Shown: positions 1 through 11,489 of the stretch, piece by piece
How the letters are laid out: each line of letters opens with the position of its first letter
Position numbering within the stretch: position 1 is the first letter of the stretch
Assembly (NCBI GenBank): GCA_009760855.2
Contig: WPIO01000007.1
Location: forward strand, 7,561,001-7,625,000
Source: Cristatella mucedo
Lineage: Eukaryota > Bryozoa > Phylactolaemata > Cristatellidae
DNA: 64,000 nucleotides
Direction of reading: 5' to 3'
The notes under the pieces: generated by a model
Told to the model about the DNA's origin: nothing
The model's input: only the letters and a program-made list of their open reading frames with translations
Database searches by the model: none
Position numbers and translations under genes: made by a program

Positions 1-1782
1 GAGTTGATCCACTCCGCCCGGCCAAAGGGCCAGCTGAGTGCCACCTCATTGGACGCTGCAGTTGGACAGTATCGGCTGACTAAGCTGGATTTAATTGCAA
101 CTGGTCAGCTGTAATCGCCTGACCCACTAGTCCTGCAGTACGGAGCCGCCTGCATATGTCCACCGGCCTGCCTTGCCTTGCTTCGTTCTATGTCGTACTG
201 AAATCGAGCGCACGAGCCCCTCTGAACTAACAGGGTCGTAGGCTCCATACGTGGGACGTGCGAAGTTCCCCAATAGATACAAGGTCCTATCAGCGAACTG
301 CACGAATTAATTATATTTTAACTTCCTATTCAGTCGGTGGGAAAAGTTTGCTGGCTAAGAGACGCTTACCAAAAGCAGCTTTGAATTTGCGTGGCCTAGT
401 TACAATCCTATTACATGATACCCGCTTAGTCCTAAATGGGTTTGTGAAGAAAAACGGGTATATATTGCATTGAATTTGCATCTGCAAAGTCTTCCCAGTG
501 TGTTATTGGGGCGACAGATGAAAGAAAAATTGCACACACATGATGACATCCGCTTTTGGTGATGGTGTGCATGTTGCGAATAAATCCTTAAAATACTGCC
601 ATTATAGAATATCTCAAGTTCGTAGACAGAGATTGAGTTCTCTTAGGGTTCTATACACTTTATACACGTGGATAATTACTATTATAACTATCGTGCCCCA
701 GCTAGCACTGATTCGGCCTCAATGGAAGGTGTCCGGACATTGTCTTGTTCTTTCAATTGTTCAATTGTTGACATTATCGATGTGGTGCCAAGTTCATGAA
801 CGGGTAGCTGCGAATTAATCAGTATGCAAAAGATGATCGTCCGGAATCTGATAAAGAAGCTGCATGTTGAGATATGCCATAGCCAAAACCAGAAGACACT
901 GCACTGAAAGCTCGGGAGATATATTGTGGACGCAATTTTAACTAGTGCTACGTTGCTTAGTCAACATGTTCGCTGTGGCCACTACAGTTTTCGGGCACTC
1001 CAAAGAGGTTGGTAGCATGATTGAGCTGAGGATCGAGACGACGAGCCTCGTCGACCACATAATTTAATTCAAGTTTGCCTCTATCTTGCATCTCATGGAA
1101 AACTTGCTATTGATTGCCCAGGAGTCGTCGCAAGCTTTGCAGAAATTAATTCACGACCCTTCAATGCATTGCAGTTGTTTGATCACGCCGTTCAGGCACT
1201 AATGAAGATTTGAAAGAAATAAATAGACGAAGACCGAATGAGATGCTTGCTTGGTCAAAGAAAGAAGCCTTCACGCCGAGGTCGATTAACGCGGAGGTTG
1301 ATCAACCGAATCTCAGTCGTTGCTAGGCGCCTTCGCTCCAAGGCTTAGCCCAGCTTCTTGCCCATCATCTCCGGTCTTGCAGCACACAAGATTGCCGATA
1401 TGCTCGAAGGTGTAGTAGCTGTGTCAGCATCTTTAGATCAAAGTTCGAAGCGTGACCGCCGGGTGAATCCAACTCGCTCGGTTCTCAATCCTCCTCGAAA
1501 TGAGCAGCGAATCAAGCAATGAATGCGTGGCCTGTGAAGACATATCCCCTGTGGCAATTGACGAGATACAATTATAATTACACTTTCCGCTTGACAAAGG
1601 CTTGACGGATGTGCTTCGCCTGGCAGCTAGCATCATCCTTCATTATAGTTTTTGCATTTAATGCCGAAATCCTCGCATTGCTTACAAGTGATGTAAATAA
1701 GATTGACGTTCCAGACGTCGAGCCGATCCCCTTAAGGCAGCTGTGTCGGAATGTTCATCGATAAATAGAGTCAGACTCGCCA

Positions 1783-1959
1783 ATGACAGACAGCGGGACA
1801 CTTCTCCATCTCGCAGCCATTTTGGCAGAATCCGGTCGAGCCGGCGCCGGCTATAGACTAATGCACAAGCTGATGCAATTTATTCTGACACTGTCGGTGT
1901 CAGCCGCTACGGGAAAATGTCTCTGCAAGGCATATACACTTATCAAGACCTGCGTTTAA
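1783..1959 (+). pseudogene. hAT-like transposase C-terminus remnant, copy 1
   Basis: An open frame of 58 codons has the look of the hAT dimerisation region: a hydrophobic run ILTLSVSAATGKC followed by a TLIK segment, where the family usually has LTLPVS, an AERSFS-type stretch and a LIKT segment. Copy 2 at 7485-7661 keeps the same frame and length and is closer to the family pattern. No complete transposase can be read upstream because stops interrupt every frame. The call rests on a short motif; chance resemblance is possible. Confidence 0.45.
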
Positions 1960-2620
1960 ATGATGACGGGTTCTGACGACGTCAACGATCTATTGTCATT
2001 TACAAGAAGAAATTTTGGCCTGGCTGACGGTATCTCGAGATCACTTAAGTAAAGATTTCACTCAGCCACCGATCACGTATCGAATAAATGACTTGCGATT
2101 GTAATTATATCATCGGGTGCAGAGCTTTTTCCTATTTAAAAAAATTCTGGCTCCGTCACTAGATTACTTATATCATATACTTTTGTCATTCCTAAAGAAT
2201 TAGTCAAGTGCACAACTTAAAGCTAGCAATTGGCAAAATAATAAAGAGTCACGCCAGGTAAGAGAAATCACGAATACGCTATGGAATTGAAGAGCTTTTA
2301 AAAGGGTTTGAGACAAGCAATCAAAGAAAGCATCAGTTTTAGCAACTCTCACGGCCTTTTTTAGTTTGCTAGCCACCCAAGAGTTCGGTATAGTTTTTCA
2401 TGGTAACATTATCTATCCGTCTGTGTAGCCGTGCATTGAGTTGGTCTACACTTGACATCGTTTGTATCCGGTAACGGCTGGGGTGATGAGTGTCAGCTAT
2501 ATGGGACTGGCACCCTCCAAGGTCAATATCGTCGTCAGAGAGACTTCAGCTGCATTGCCAAAATACCTGCATTTCGAAGCGTGGAACCACGTTTAATGAC
2601 CAGGCCAATGATATTTGCAA

Positions 2621-3230
2621 TGTAATGTATATCCGTCTGTAACTCCACAAAGCCACTAAGACTGTGTGTGTGCTACGCAGGAGAGTTTTGTATAGCGCAC
2701 TCACAGCCTTTGCGGCTTCCGGTACGCATTCGGTAGCCAACAGACTTCGTCTCACGCAACAAAGAGAAAGTGGGAAGCATAGCAGAGTCAGGAGAGCAGT
2801 TGAGGTAGTGAGCAGTATGGAAGTGACAGCTCAAGACCGCTGGAAAGGATGAGTCATAGTCGGCAGCAGGAGAGTAGTTGTCGTTGCTTAAGAATTGTGG
2901 AAGCGAGTTCCACAGCCTAGGACCTGCAGAGGTAAAGCTTCTGTCGCCAACGGTCTTTAAGGGGAGGAATGGAATAGCTAATTTATTGTTCACGACCTGA
3001 GGGCACGAACAGGCTGAAACTGGTGCTGCAGTTCAGCTAGGTATTAAGGAGCCAAGTCACGGCAGGCGTTGTGGGTCAGCGTAAGAACTTCGTTCTTTAT
3101 CCGTTGATCAATCAGCAGCCACCCTAGCTCTTTTGAGCAAAGGAGACGCGTGGTCAAACCTATGGTACTTGAAAACTAGCCATGCAGCCATATTCACAGC
3201 CATTTGCAACGGCCTCATTGCTATATTTCT
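2621..3230 (-). mobile_element. LINE-B 3' end (RT C-terminus)
   Basis: On the minus strand the translation includes NNKLAIPFLPLKTVGDRSF and GPRLWNSLPQFL, the LINE-B C-terminal signature, and ends at AIQNSPA. It is followed by the typical 3' UTR (GGAGTTACAGACGG) and an ACATT-type tail at the left end. The 5' end is truncated near 3230, before the catalytic RT core. A frameshift lies near 2993. The same element occupies the equivalent place in duplication copy 2, so it predates the duplication or belongs to the duplicated unit. Confidence 0.85.
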
Positions 3231-3925
3231 GCAAGTGATTGGCGTGCACGATTGTGGCTTCTCCGAGTTTTAGGAGCGAATGCAAAAGTACCGTGGAAAT
3301 GCAGGATTTTAACAACACGGCGACCTTACCAAGAACTCTAGAGCTTCATCGAGAGCTTTTCCCCCAAGAATTACATAGCCGAACCGAATGCTCTGGCAGC
3401 AGCCCGGCCTACCTGGATTTCCTATCAGCTCTCTGCTTCAGGTAACCTAAGGAGAAGCAGCTGGTATATTTTCTCCAACCGTCTTATACATATTAAAAAC
3501 CGTTCTCGGTCGAGTATGGCCCGAGGTCAGTTCAGATTGGGAATAGTGACAGTAGAAGCAGCATCGAGTTACACTCTTTCTAAAATGTCCTGCCAGCGTT
3601 GGCTTGAGTTGCAATATACGCGGCTTGTTGGCACCGAGTTGGCACCGAGCTTCACTCATGAGCTATGATCCCCCAAGGCCATCAGACCGGCGTACGAAAA
3701 GAGAGTGTAGCCAGGTTCTCGCCTCGAATTCAGACTCGATGGGAAGTAAAGCATGATAAAGTTGCATTACTAAACAAAGCGCTGCTCTTTGGTCTGCTTA
3801 TCGCCTCTATTACAATGTCGTCTCCGGTTAAAAGCCCGAGGCTAATCTCGATGTTCGTATTCTGCAGTAATAGCAGTATCGCCTCTATTTAATTGCGTGC
3901 CTGCGCATCCATCGTAGGACACTTG
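3231..3925. other. Unassigned stretch
   Basis: No gene, repeat or RNA could be recognised. Only short open frames of 60-75 codons with no familiar motif occur here. Confidence 0.5.
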
Positions 3926-4610
3926 CTGGTTTTTAAATTAACAAACCAAGTTTCACCAAAAAGTTGAAAGGCCTAACCGTTGGTTAAATTAGAATCACTC
4001 CTAAGACGTCAGCCATAAACCTTGGCGTGTTATTCCAAATCACCTTATCCTTAGACGAGTACATTTCTATCAAAAAGTCGGCCTATTCAGATTTGAAAAT
4101 TGTATGAATATCTGGGCCCTCTTAGATTAGGCTAAGAAAACAGAACCAGTTAACGGTTTTGTATAGAAGCCTTTATATAATTCACTCACTCATTTTATTA
4201 AATACTCTCAACCTGAACTCCTTATTGCCTGCAACCGGTGGAAAACGCGACGGCCCTGTCTCGGTCTGTCGTGAACGTGGTAGCTGCATGCTCGATCATA
4301 TGATCTTCACTGGCTCTCTGTTAAGCCTGCTATTGATTCTAAAATTAAAAACATGGCTTACAGCTCCCTTTACTCCTAAACACAAGCCTACACATCTGAC
4401 CTCATGTTTCCCCCACTGGGCTCTCGCTTTACCAGCTCATCAGCATCTCATAATCTTGCCTCATCTACCACTAAATTAGAATCTTAAAGTGATCGAGCTT
4501 TAAGTGCCTATGCACCCAAAGTCTCAAATTTGCATTTGAGAACGTTCATTGCTTGTATTGACGTTGAACCCTTAAATTCACAGCTCAAATAGTTTCTGCT
4601 CCAGTCAGCC
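3926..4610 (+). mobile_element. LINE-A, strongly decayed RT C-terminal half
   Basis: Pieces of the LINE-A RT C-terminal region appear in order but in shifting frames: AINLGVLFQITLSLDEYIS near 4015, NTLNLNSLLPA near 4205, VCRERGSCMLDHM near 4270, then a YAPK-type segment near 4510. The matching order in the better copy at 22604-24320 is [29 protein letters not shown] and SSYAPKAWNSLP. The load of stops and shifts makes this one of the oldest copies in the window. Both ends are vague. Confidence 0.65.
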
Positions 4611-5594
4611 TATCTTTAGCCCTAGTAAACTTGTTTTATTTGGTGCCATGCTTTTTGCTTTAGCACTTTTGCACGATTAAGGTAATGCAAGTACCTCTAG
4701 GTCCTAATAACGGGTGGCCGCGAGCCTTTATTTTTACTTGAGCATATTGCCGTAAGCCAGACACAAGATCACACTTATAAGCTTGATTACCGAGCTTGTT
4801 ATTCGGCCGAACGGTAGTGAAACTCCCAGCAAGATGTGAAGCATCTGGTCACAGATTGGATTAGTAGGGCGGGCTATTCAAACGAACTTACATTATTGTC
4901 GTAATATGTGTGGTGGGTTCCAGCTGTCGAATCTTAATTCAAAGACGGTACAAATTGCTTGATGAGGCCTACCTTAATGTGCCGTGGTGGCGAGAGCAAC
5001 TGCTGATGATTGACCAGCGGCTTCCGCTTGATGTCGTTCTTCCCCAATCGAGAAGTTGTGAATACAGTGGTCCTCTAGCGCTTTTGTGAAATTGTCCTTA
5101 TATGTCTTGGCTCTCCTTCAGGCAAGGAAAACAAGCAAATTTCGTGAAACCGCATTAGAGGCCCATCGTGAATGATGACTCCACACTGTTGTCTTACACC
5201 ATGTCCCAGCAGTAGCCACCATACTTAAAGGCTTTAACAAAGATCTAACATAGGTGCACAGAGCTAGCCATAGATAGAGAGATGGGTAATTTTTTCCTTT
5301 ACAAAGTAGCCTTACTTTGAGGCTTCTTTATGAACTGTTAATGAACATGTTTCAATCACTCGGGCTACAGGTGGATCGTATAGACTCAAAAATGCTGGTC
5401 ACACTATTGCAGAAATACAGCCCATCTTGCCGTCTGAAGAAGTAAAAAAAGCTATGATAAATTCCCTCATCTATTTCTTTTACAATTTTTCCAACAAGTT
5501 ACATTTCTTGAGCCTATAATTCAGTATCTTAGCTTTTTGAATTGGTAGGATTAAGGTCTATGATTAGATATTTGAGGTCTTTCTGGTTGTGAAA
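4611..5594. other. Unassigned stretch
   Basis: Nothing recognisable. A short segment near 5400-5470 reads PILPSEEVKKAM, which could be debris of a LINE linker upstream of the LINE-B fragment that follows, but this is too short to call. Confidence 0.4.
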
Positions 5595-5995
5595 GTATAA
5601 CGTTTTCTCCTCAGGCAGATGTTTGAAATTCACGGTGCATCCTTTCCTAAAGGTGTGGTGGCTAGGGCTTGCGGTTCAGCAGCAGATACAGACCAACATT
5701 TCCGATATGATGAACGATTCCTGCTATGGCTTGGCTTCTTCATACCTAGTCGAAATATTACATAGATTTTCGTCTCCACGTGTCCTTATGTCATATACGG
5801 GCCTTAAATTAGCAGTTCCCTTTCTAGGCGTCAAGACTGTTTGCGACTGAAGCAATTGCTCTGCAGGCCATAGCCAGGGGAACTCACAGGATTTTCACGA
5901 TCTCTTGCACTGTGACACAATCTTTACACTGACTCTGAGCTACTACCACCATGCTACTAATATTTGCTCGACTGCCCACCCGCTAAGCTCGGCGT
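5595..5995 (+). mobile_element. LINE-B, decayed RT C-terminal fragment
   Basis: The frame at 5623-5850 reads GLASSYLVEILHRF and LKLAVPFLGVKTV, matching GLAPSYLAELLHQF and NKLAVPFLRLKTV of the intact LINE-B copies. After 5850 the nucleotide sequence still follows LINE-B (CTCTGCAGG, then ATGCTACT) to about 5995, with small deletions. The 3' UTR and tail are missing. It lies directly before duplication copy 2. Confidence 0.7.
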
Positions 5996-6572
5996 CAATG
6001 CACCTCCGGTTTTGCCCAATCGCTGCTCGCCTTTAACGAACAGGGTTGTGGGTTTCAGCTTCGTCGGACATGCGAAGCCCAGTGATATATATTACGTTCT
6101 CTCGGGACACTTTAAGAATGAATTATAGTCGTACTTCCTCCTTGTTTGGCATGAAGAGTTTACTGGCAAAGATAAATTTGCCAAAGGCAGCTTTACGTTT
6201 GAGTGCTCTATAGATGTATCTATTGCATAATAACAGCTAAGTCCTAAATGGGTGCGTGTAGAAGGGCGGAGATAGATTACACTGAATGTGGATCTGCAAA
6301 GTCTTAACTCGCTGTCTCATTTTCTGCTTTCTCTGCGAGGCATTTCATCCGATTCAGGAGGTTGGGGAAGGTAGTTCAGGGTAGCTAGTTATAAGGGCGA
6401 TTTACCATGTCACGCGTGCTTAGATAAGTGAGAGGTGCTTATAGTGACACTGCCCATGCTGGGAATAAACCCATTGAAATACTTCCATTAGAGAATATCT
6501 GAAGTACGCAAAAAGAGATCTAGTTATTATTATTTTTTGTAATTTAGCTACTGCTTATTTATTCAGATATGC

Positions 6573-6602
6573 ATTATTATTATTATTATTATTATTATTA
6601 TA
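6573..6602. repeat. (ATT)n microsatellite
   Basis: About ten ATT units. It sits where a LINE/SINE-like 3' end is expected inside the duplicated segment, so it probably grew from a retroposon tail. Confidence 0.9.
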
Positions 6603-7484
6603 CCCCAGCTAACCCCACTTCGTCATCGATGGAAGGCGCCCCGACATAGCACTGTTCTGCGAGTTTTTCAGTGACATGATAAAAGTGGTGCCAAATTCTT
6701 GCACAGGCAGCTGCGAATTAATCAGTAAGCAGACGCAGATGGTCCGGAATCTGATAAACGAGCTGAATGCTGAGACAGGCCTTAGCTTGAACTAGAAGAA
6801 ACTGCTCTGGAAGCTCAGGAGATATATTGAGGACGCAGTTTTAGCTAGTGCTATATTGCACTTTAAAGAGGTCGGTAACATGGCTGAGCAGAGAATTAAC
6901 GCGGCAAGCCTCGTCGACCACATACATACATACATCCAAGTTTGCCTCTATCTTGCATCTCATGGCGAGCTTGCTGTTGATTACCCAGAAGATGTCGCAA
7001 GCTTTGCAAAAATAGAATCTTGAAACGTCAATGCTATGCAATTGTTAAATCACACCGTTCAGGCACTAATGGAAACTGGAACAGCTCGCGATGATGATCT
7101 GTTGACCAAGGTGTAATAGCTGTGTCAGCATCTTCAGACCGAGGTGCGAGGCGTGACAGCCAGGTAAATCCGACCCGGTTGGTAATCCTCCTCGAAATGA
7201 ACATCAAATAATATCGAATGCATGGCCTGTGGAGAACTATTCCTTGTGGCAATGAACGAGATACCATCAGAATATTGCACTTTCCGTTTGACAAAGACTT
7301 GACGGATGTGCTTCGCCTGGCAGCTAGCATCATCCTTCATTATAGTTTTTTGCATTTAATGCCGAAATCCTCGCATTGCTTGCAAGTGATGTAAATAAGA
7401 TTGACGTTCCAGACGTCGAGCCGATCCTCTTAAGGCAGCTGTGTCGCAATGTTCATTGGTCGGTAAATAGAGTCAGACTCGCCA

Positions 7485-7661
7485 ATGACAGACAGTGGGA
7501 CACTTCTCCATCTCGCAGCCATTTTGGAAGAATCCGGTCGAGCCGGCGCCGGCTATAGACTAATGCACAAGCTGATGATGTGTATTCTGACACTGCCGGT
7601 GTCAGCCGCTACGGCAAAATGTCTCTGCAGCATATTTAACCTTATCAAGGCATGCATTTAA
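7485..7661 (+). pseudogene. hAT-like transposase C-terminus remnant, copy 2
   Basis: A 58-codon frame parallel to copy 1, reading CILTLPVSAATAKC then IFNLIKACI. LTLPVS, a short Ala/Thr stretch and a LIK segment are the usual order in the hAT dimerisation domain, although the expected Arg-Ser-Phe core is replaced by Cys-Leu-Cys. A frame to the right (about 7663-7760) reads MTGVDDVNQAYLLYFKKEI, similar to the stretch that ends such domains. Upstream, 6715-7010 has a fairly open but unrecognised frame. No terminal inverted repeats were identified. Confidence 0.5.
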
Positions 7662-8404
7662 ATGATGACGGGTGTGGACGACGTCAATCAAGCTTATCTG
7701 TTGTATTTTAAGAAAGAAATTTTAGCGTGGCTGACAATATCTCGAGATCACGTACTGTTAGTCTATTCTCTGCCACTGATCACGTGTCGAATAAATGATT
7801 TGCGATTGTAATTATATCATCGGATGCAGAGCATCTTCTTATCTGGAAATCCTGGCTCCTCCACGGGATTACTTATTCTCGCAATCTTCATCATTTCCAC
7901 AGAATAAGTCAAGCGCCAAATTAAAAAGCTTGCAAGTGCCAATAAAAGCGCCAGGGAAGATGAGAGAAATCATGAATACGCTATGGAATTCCAAGAGCTG
8001 TAAACAGAACGTCAGAAAAGCAATCAAAGAAAGCATCACTTTCCGCTACTCGCAGCACCCGCTCCAGTTCGCTAGCCAGCCAGTCATTTGGCAAAGGTTT
8101 CAGAAGCTATAATTGGACAATATGAATGCAGCTGAAGAATAATCAGCTCATTATTATGTGCAGATTTTAAATTGGCACTCTAACATTGATGGCGTAGCTG
8201 AGCTTCCTGAATACGACCCGCTTTCCAGCTGCAGTCTAGTATATTGGGCTAATGGTAGAAAACGTGAGCGAATATCGAATAAAGTAGAGCACAAGAATTA
8301 TCGCCAGCATCTCAGCAGCAATGCCATTTAAGGGCCTTGTGAAGCAAGATAATGCATCTCTTCTTGTAAGTCCACAATCCCCTAAAGAACAAGTAAAATT
8401 TAAG

Positions 8405-9035
8405 CTTTCAATATCTCACTCTCAGCTTCAGTGGCTTTCAATAAGCACACTGCAGTCAACAGAGTTAATCTCATGAAAGAACAGCACGTGAGGAGCACAA
8501 CTGAATCAGAAGAGTCATTAGAAGAAGTGAGCAGAATGGAACTAGCAGATCATGACAGCTGGAAAGGATATGCCACAGTCAGCAGCAGAAGAAGAGATGT
8601 CATTGTGTGCAAAGTTTAGCAGTGAGTTCGACTCTCTAGGGCAAGCTGAGCCAAAGCTTTTGTTGCAAAGGGTCTTCAAGTGACGGAACCAAAAGGCTAA
8701 CGTATTGTTGAAAGAGTACCTGAGAGCATAATGAGGTTAAAACTGGTGCAGTTGCTCAGCAAGCTTTCAAGGATTCATCCATGGCGGGTATTGTTGATCA
8801 TTGTCAGAAGGTTTCTCTTTATCATTTGATCAACCGTGAGGCATCACAGCTCCTTCAGCAAAGGAGACACATTGTTGAGCATCTGTGGTTTAATAACTAG
8901 CCTTGCAGCCAAGTTCATTACCAGCTGCAGCGGCTTAATGGTTTCTTCGGTACCCCAGCTAAAACTTAATTTACAGCAGTCCAGCTTAGACGGAATAGAG
9001 GAGCCATCTAAATTTCCAGCAAGGCGCTGTGATAG
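8405..9035 (-). mobile_element. LINE-B 3' end, decayed
   Basis: Nucleotide-level match to the LINE-B fragment at 2621-3230 across its whole length, but much more diverged and with no long open frame. It keeps the same distance from the conserved duplication block as its partner in copy 1. Confidence 0.7.
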
Positions 9036-9565
9036 ACAATCTACAATTTTAGACAGGAATCGGTAGTGATGGCTATCTGTGGAGGCAGTCTACTAGGTAT
9101 ACATGGAGAACAGAAAAGTTTGAAGGGCAGACCCTTGGCGGAACTTCACATCTGACTGATCTGCTGGATGAGACTTGACCAACACACGAAAGCTATTCTG
9201 ATATGTCATAAAAAAATTGCGGAAAATAAATTGGTTAAAATAATGTTAATTCTTGAGATCTTTATGAATTCCTGATTTGTAAAGATAAGGAAGCGGCTGT
9301 CATAATCTATTAGTTAGCTGTCCAACGGCCTTTAGTCAACTGTACTTGGTGCTTTAAAGTGAGTTTCAGGCCATGGCTTGTGTCGTGAGGATATGCCCTC
9401 TGTGGCTTTAGTGTAGGCCGCTCTGCGTTCGCGACACGAGCAGCTCTATTTCGGATATGGACACTCTCGATTTTCGTCAAGCTTCGATACCGTCGGCTTG
9501 CTAATGTACCTAACAAGTGCATTTTTGCCTAAATTTAAAGTTTAAAGTAGTCAAGACCGGTGCTG
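9036..9565. other. Unassigned stretch
   Basis: No recognisable feature; one short minus-strand open frame (9310-9522) without familiar motifs. Confidence 0.5.
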
Positions 9566-10240
9566 TCACGACATCAGCCGGCTTTCAGCTGCAGCATCTT
9601 GGAGAATACGAACTAGAAACGTGGCATCCAAAGGATTAGATGTCGGTTCGAGGCTTAACTGTACGACTTGAGCCCAAAGGGCGGGTGATTCAATGCCTGG
9701 CCTGATTTGGAAGTAGTTCAGATAGGTAGGCTGTAGCACCTGAGGCTGTAGCACCTGAGGCTGTAGCACCTGAGGCTGTAGCACCTGAGGCTGTAGCACC
9801 TGAATGAAGAGGAAGAGCATGAAGGAATCTACGAGTACGCAACTAGATTTTGTTGATACGCTGCTTGTGTGTGCCCGTGCATGTCGGTGAGAAGTTGAAT
9901 ACTATGAAAATTTTGAAGTTTATGACAGACAAGCCTAGCTGCTGAGTTTTTTTTTTAATAACTATAAGTACCTTAGTGCACAGGCCAAAAGGTCTGGAAA
10001 TACCGAGTTGCAGGATTCATGACGGGATGACGCATATGTATGGAATAACTTAGATGTGTTATACTAGTCTAACCAGACCCGAATTTTTGAACTGTTACAT
10101 AGCTGAAATGAACGTATGTAGAATTTAATGTGCATCTGGTGTTCGACAAGCGAAAGGTCTCTTTTGGAACAGGCAACCTAGATTTCGTGCAGATACTACA
10201 AGAGATAGACTGGCAGAGCACATTTTGAGGATCTTTCTCT
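9566..10240 (-). mobile_element. LINE-A RT C-terminal fragment with internal minisatellite
   Basis: Minus-strand frame 9566-9820 reads PTYLNYFQIRPG and TSNPLDATFLVRI, aligning with PVYLSDILPHQAK and TNLKSFGDRAFSS of the copy at 22604-24320. Nucleotide similarity to that copy continues to about 10240 through the region before the RT C-terminus. A 15-bp tandem repeat lies within the coding part. Both ends are truncated and the 3' UTR is absent. Confidence 0.7.
9729..9803. repeat. 15-bp minisatellite, five units
   Basis: Five perfect copies of GGCTGTAGCACCTGA. On the minus strand this reads as a five-residue repeat (LQPQV) in the same frame as the LINE-A fragment around it. Perfect identity suggests recent expansion. 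Confidence 0.97.
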
Positions 10241-10654
10241 CCACTTTATGAGAAACACATAGTTGTATCACAACTACTAGGTTTTTGAGGTAATTAAATC
10301 AGGCTGAGCACCCATAGTCGCCAAATATTAACCATGAGGCTGTTAATGCTACTTACTCTTCGCTGGAAATCATTGGGCATTATAATTATTTCAATCATCC
10401 AACCCATCCTAATATAAACGTCAAGCTGCAACCTGCATTATCTCGTAGAAATTGTTCAAGGTTTACTAAAGCCATGGAAAAGAGCTTGCCACTATGGCTT
10501 TCGTCTGTGCCTTTACCCCCATAGTCTTCAAATTCATTTAAACTGGAGTAGTCGTTCAGTGTTTAGTGCTCCACTGAATTAATGGGTTACACTAAAGTCA
10601 TTCAATTGGGTTTTTCCAAAGGCATTCGAATCAATCATCTTTCGAACGATACTC
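10241..10654. other. Unassigned stretch
   Basis: Nothing recognised on either strand. Confidence 0.4.
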
Positions 10655-11123
10655 GAAGAGCCTAAGTTGCACTTAAAGATCTCAGATCTACTCCCGCACC
10701 AGGCCAAGCATCGTACCAACTGCTTTCAGGAATCTAACAGTCTACCAATACCTCGTGCAAACTCAAATCCTGTGGAGACCGTGCGTTTAGTTCGCATGCT
10801 CCTAAAGCCTGGAACTCACTCCCGACTTGCGTCAGAACATCCCTGATTTGACCGCGTTTAAAAAGAACTTAAAAACACACCTATTTAGGACAGCATTTAG
10901 TGGGTTCCTTTGATTCGTCCTTCATGTGCTTATGCGTGCTGACACTGTGCATGCTGCCACTAACCACACTTGCATGCTGACCCTGTGCATGTCACCCCTA
11001 ACCATGTTACTCATGTTATTTATCAAGCATGATATTACTCACGATTCAATTGCGTTTCCCTTTGCAGCAAATGTAAAGTGCCGATGAAGAGATTGAGTTC
11101 TCTGAGGGCGCCTTATCAAGTGC

Positions 11124-11128
<5 letters not shown>
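10655..11128 (+). mobile_element. LINE-A 3' end
   Basis: Encodes the RT C-terminus (frameshifted) from the DLLPHQAKH segment through the WNSLPTCV segment, then the characteristic 3' UTR with CACTGTGCATGCTGCCACT and the terminal AGAGATTGAGTTCTCTGAGG hairpin half. Instead of the usual (ATT)n tail it runs into a long AT array. It forms an inverted pair with the fragment at 11228-11450. Confidence 0.85.
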
Positions 11129-11218
<90 letters not shown>

Positions 11219-11227
11219 TATGTATAT
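11129..11227. repeat. (AT)n microsatellite
   Basis: About 100 bases of nearly pure AT dinucleotide with a few G interruptions. It is self-complementary and lies at the centre of an inverted LINE-A repeat. Confidence 0.97.
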
Positions 11228-11450
11228 AACAATATCAACAACAATGCGTAAGCACATCAATGACGAATCACAGGGACCCACTAAATGCTGTCCTAAATAG
11301 GTGTGTTTTTAAGTTTCTTTTAAATGTGGTCAGGTCAGGGGATGTTCTGACGCAGGTCGGGAGGGAGTTCCAGGCTTTGGGAGCATACGAGCTAAATGCG
11401 CGGTCTCCAAAGGATTTAAGGTTTGTACGAGGTATATTTAAGGTTATATT
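11228..11450 (-). mobile_element. LINE-A C-terminal fragment, inverted partner
   Basis: Reverse complement of the LINE-A C-terminus and start of 3' UTR. It covers the same part of the element as about 10745-10950, so the two can pair over roughly 200 bases. It stops at a second AT array. Confidence 0.85.
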
Positions 11451-11452
11451 TC

Positions 11453-11454
<2 letters not shown>

Positions 11455-11487
<33 letters not shown>
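11455..11487. repeat. (AT)n microsatellite
   Basis: About 16 AT units directly at the edge of the minus-strand LINE-A fragment. Confidence 0.95.
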
Positions 11488-11488
<1 letters not shown>

Positions 11489-11489
11489 G

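Larger units (their letters stand above)
205..3230. repeat. Direct duplication, copy 1 (about 3 kb)
   Basis: This segment recurs in the same orientation at 6025-9035. Matching landmarks keep their order and nearly constant spacing: a shared block near 380-480 and 6190-6300, a conserved block at 1640-2110 and 7340-7810, and a LINE-B tail in both. Similarity is strong in the 1640-2110 block and weaker elsewhere. Copy 1 holds about 160 bases near 1210-1410 that copy 2 lacks. Near 600-700 both copies have a LINE/SINE-like 3' end (AGAGATTGAGTTCTCT in copy 1). The left edge may lie further left. It could be a segmental duplication or two copies of one composite transposon. Confidence 0.8.
6025..9035. 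repeat. Direct duplication, copy 2
   Basis: Second copy of the segment at 205-3230, offset by about 5.7-5.9 kb. Best preserved at 7330-7810. It lacks about 160 bases present in copy 1 and carries a pure (ATT)n run at 6573-6602 where copy 1 has only a degenerate one. Open frames on both strands at 7034-7558 are shadows of the conserved block and have no recognised product. Confidence 0.8.

Noticed and set aside
9640-9660. Polymerase III B box (GTCGGTTCGAGGC)
   Set aside because: It lies within LINE-A C-terminal coding homology and has no A box partner.
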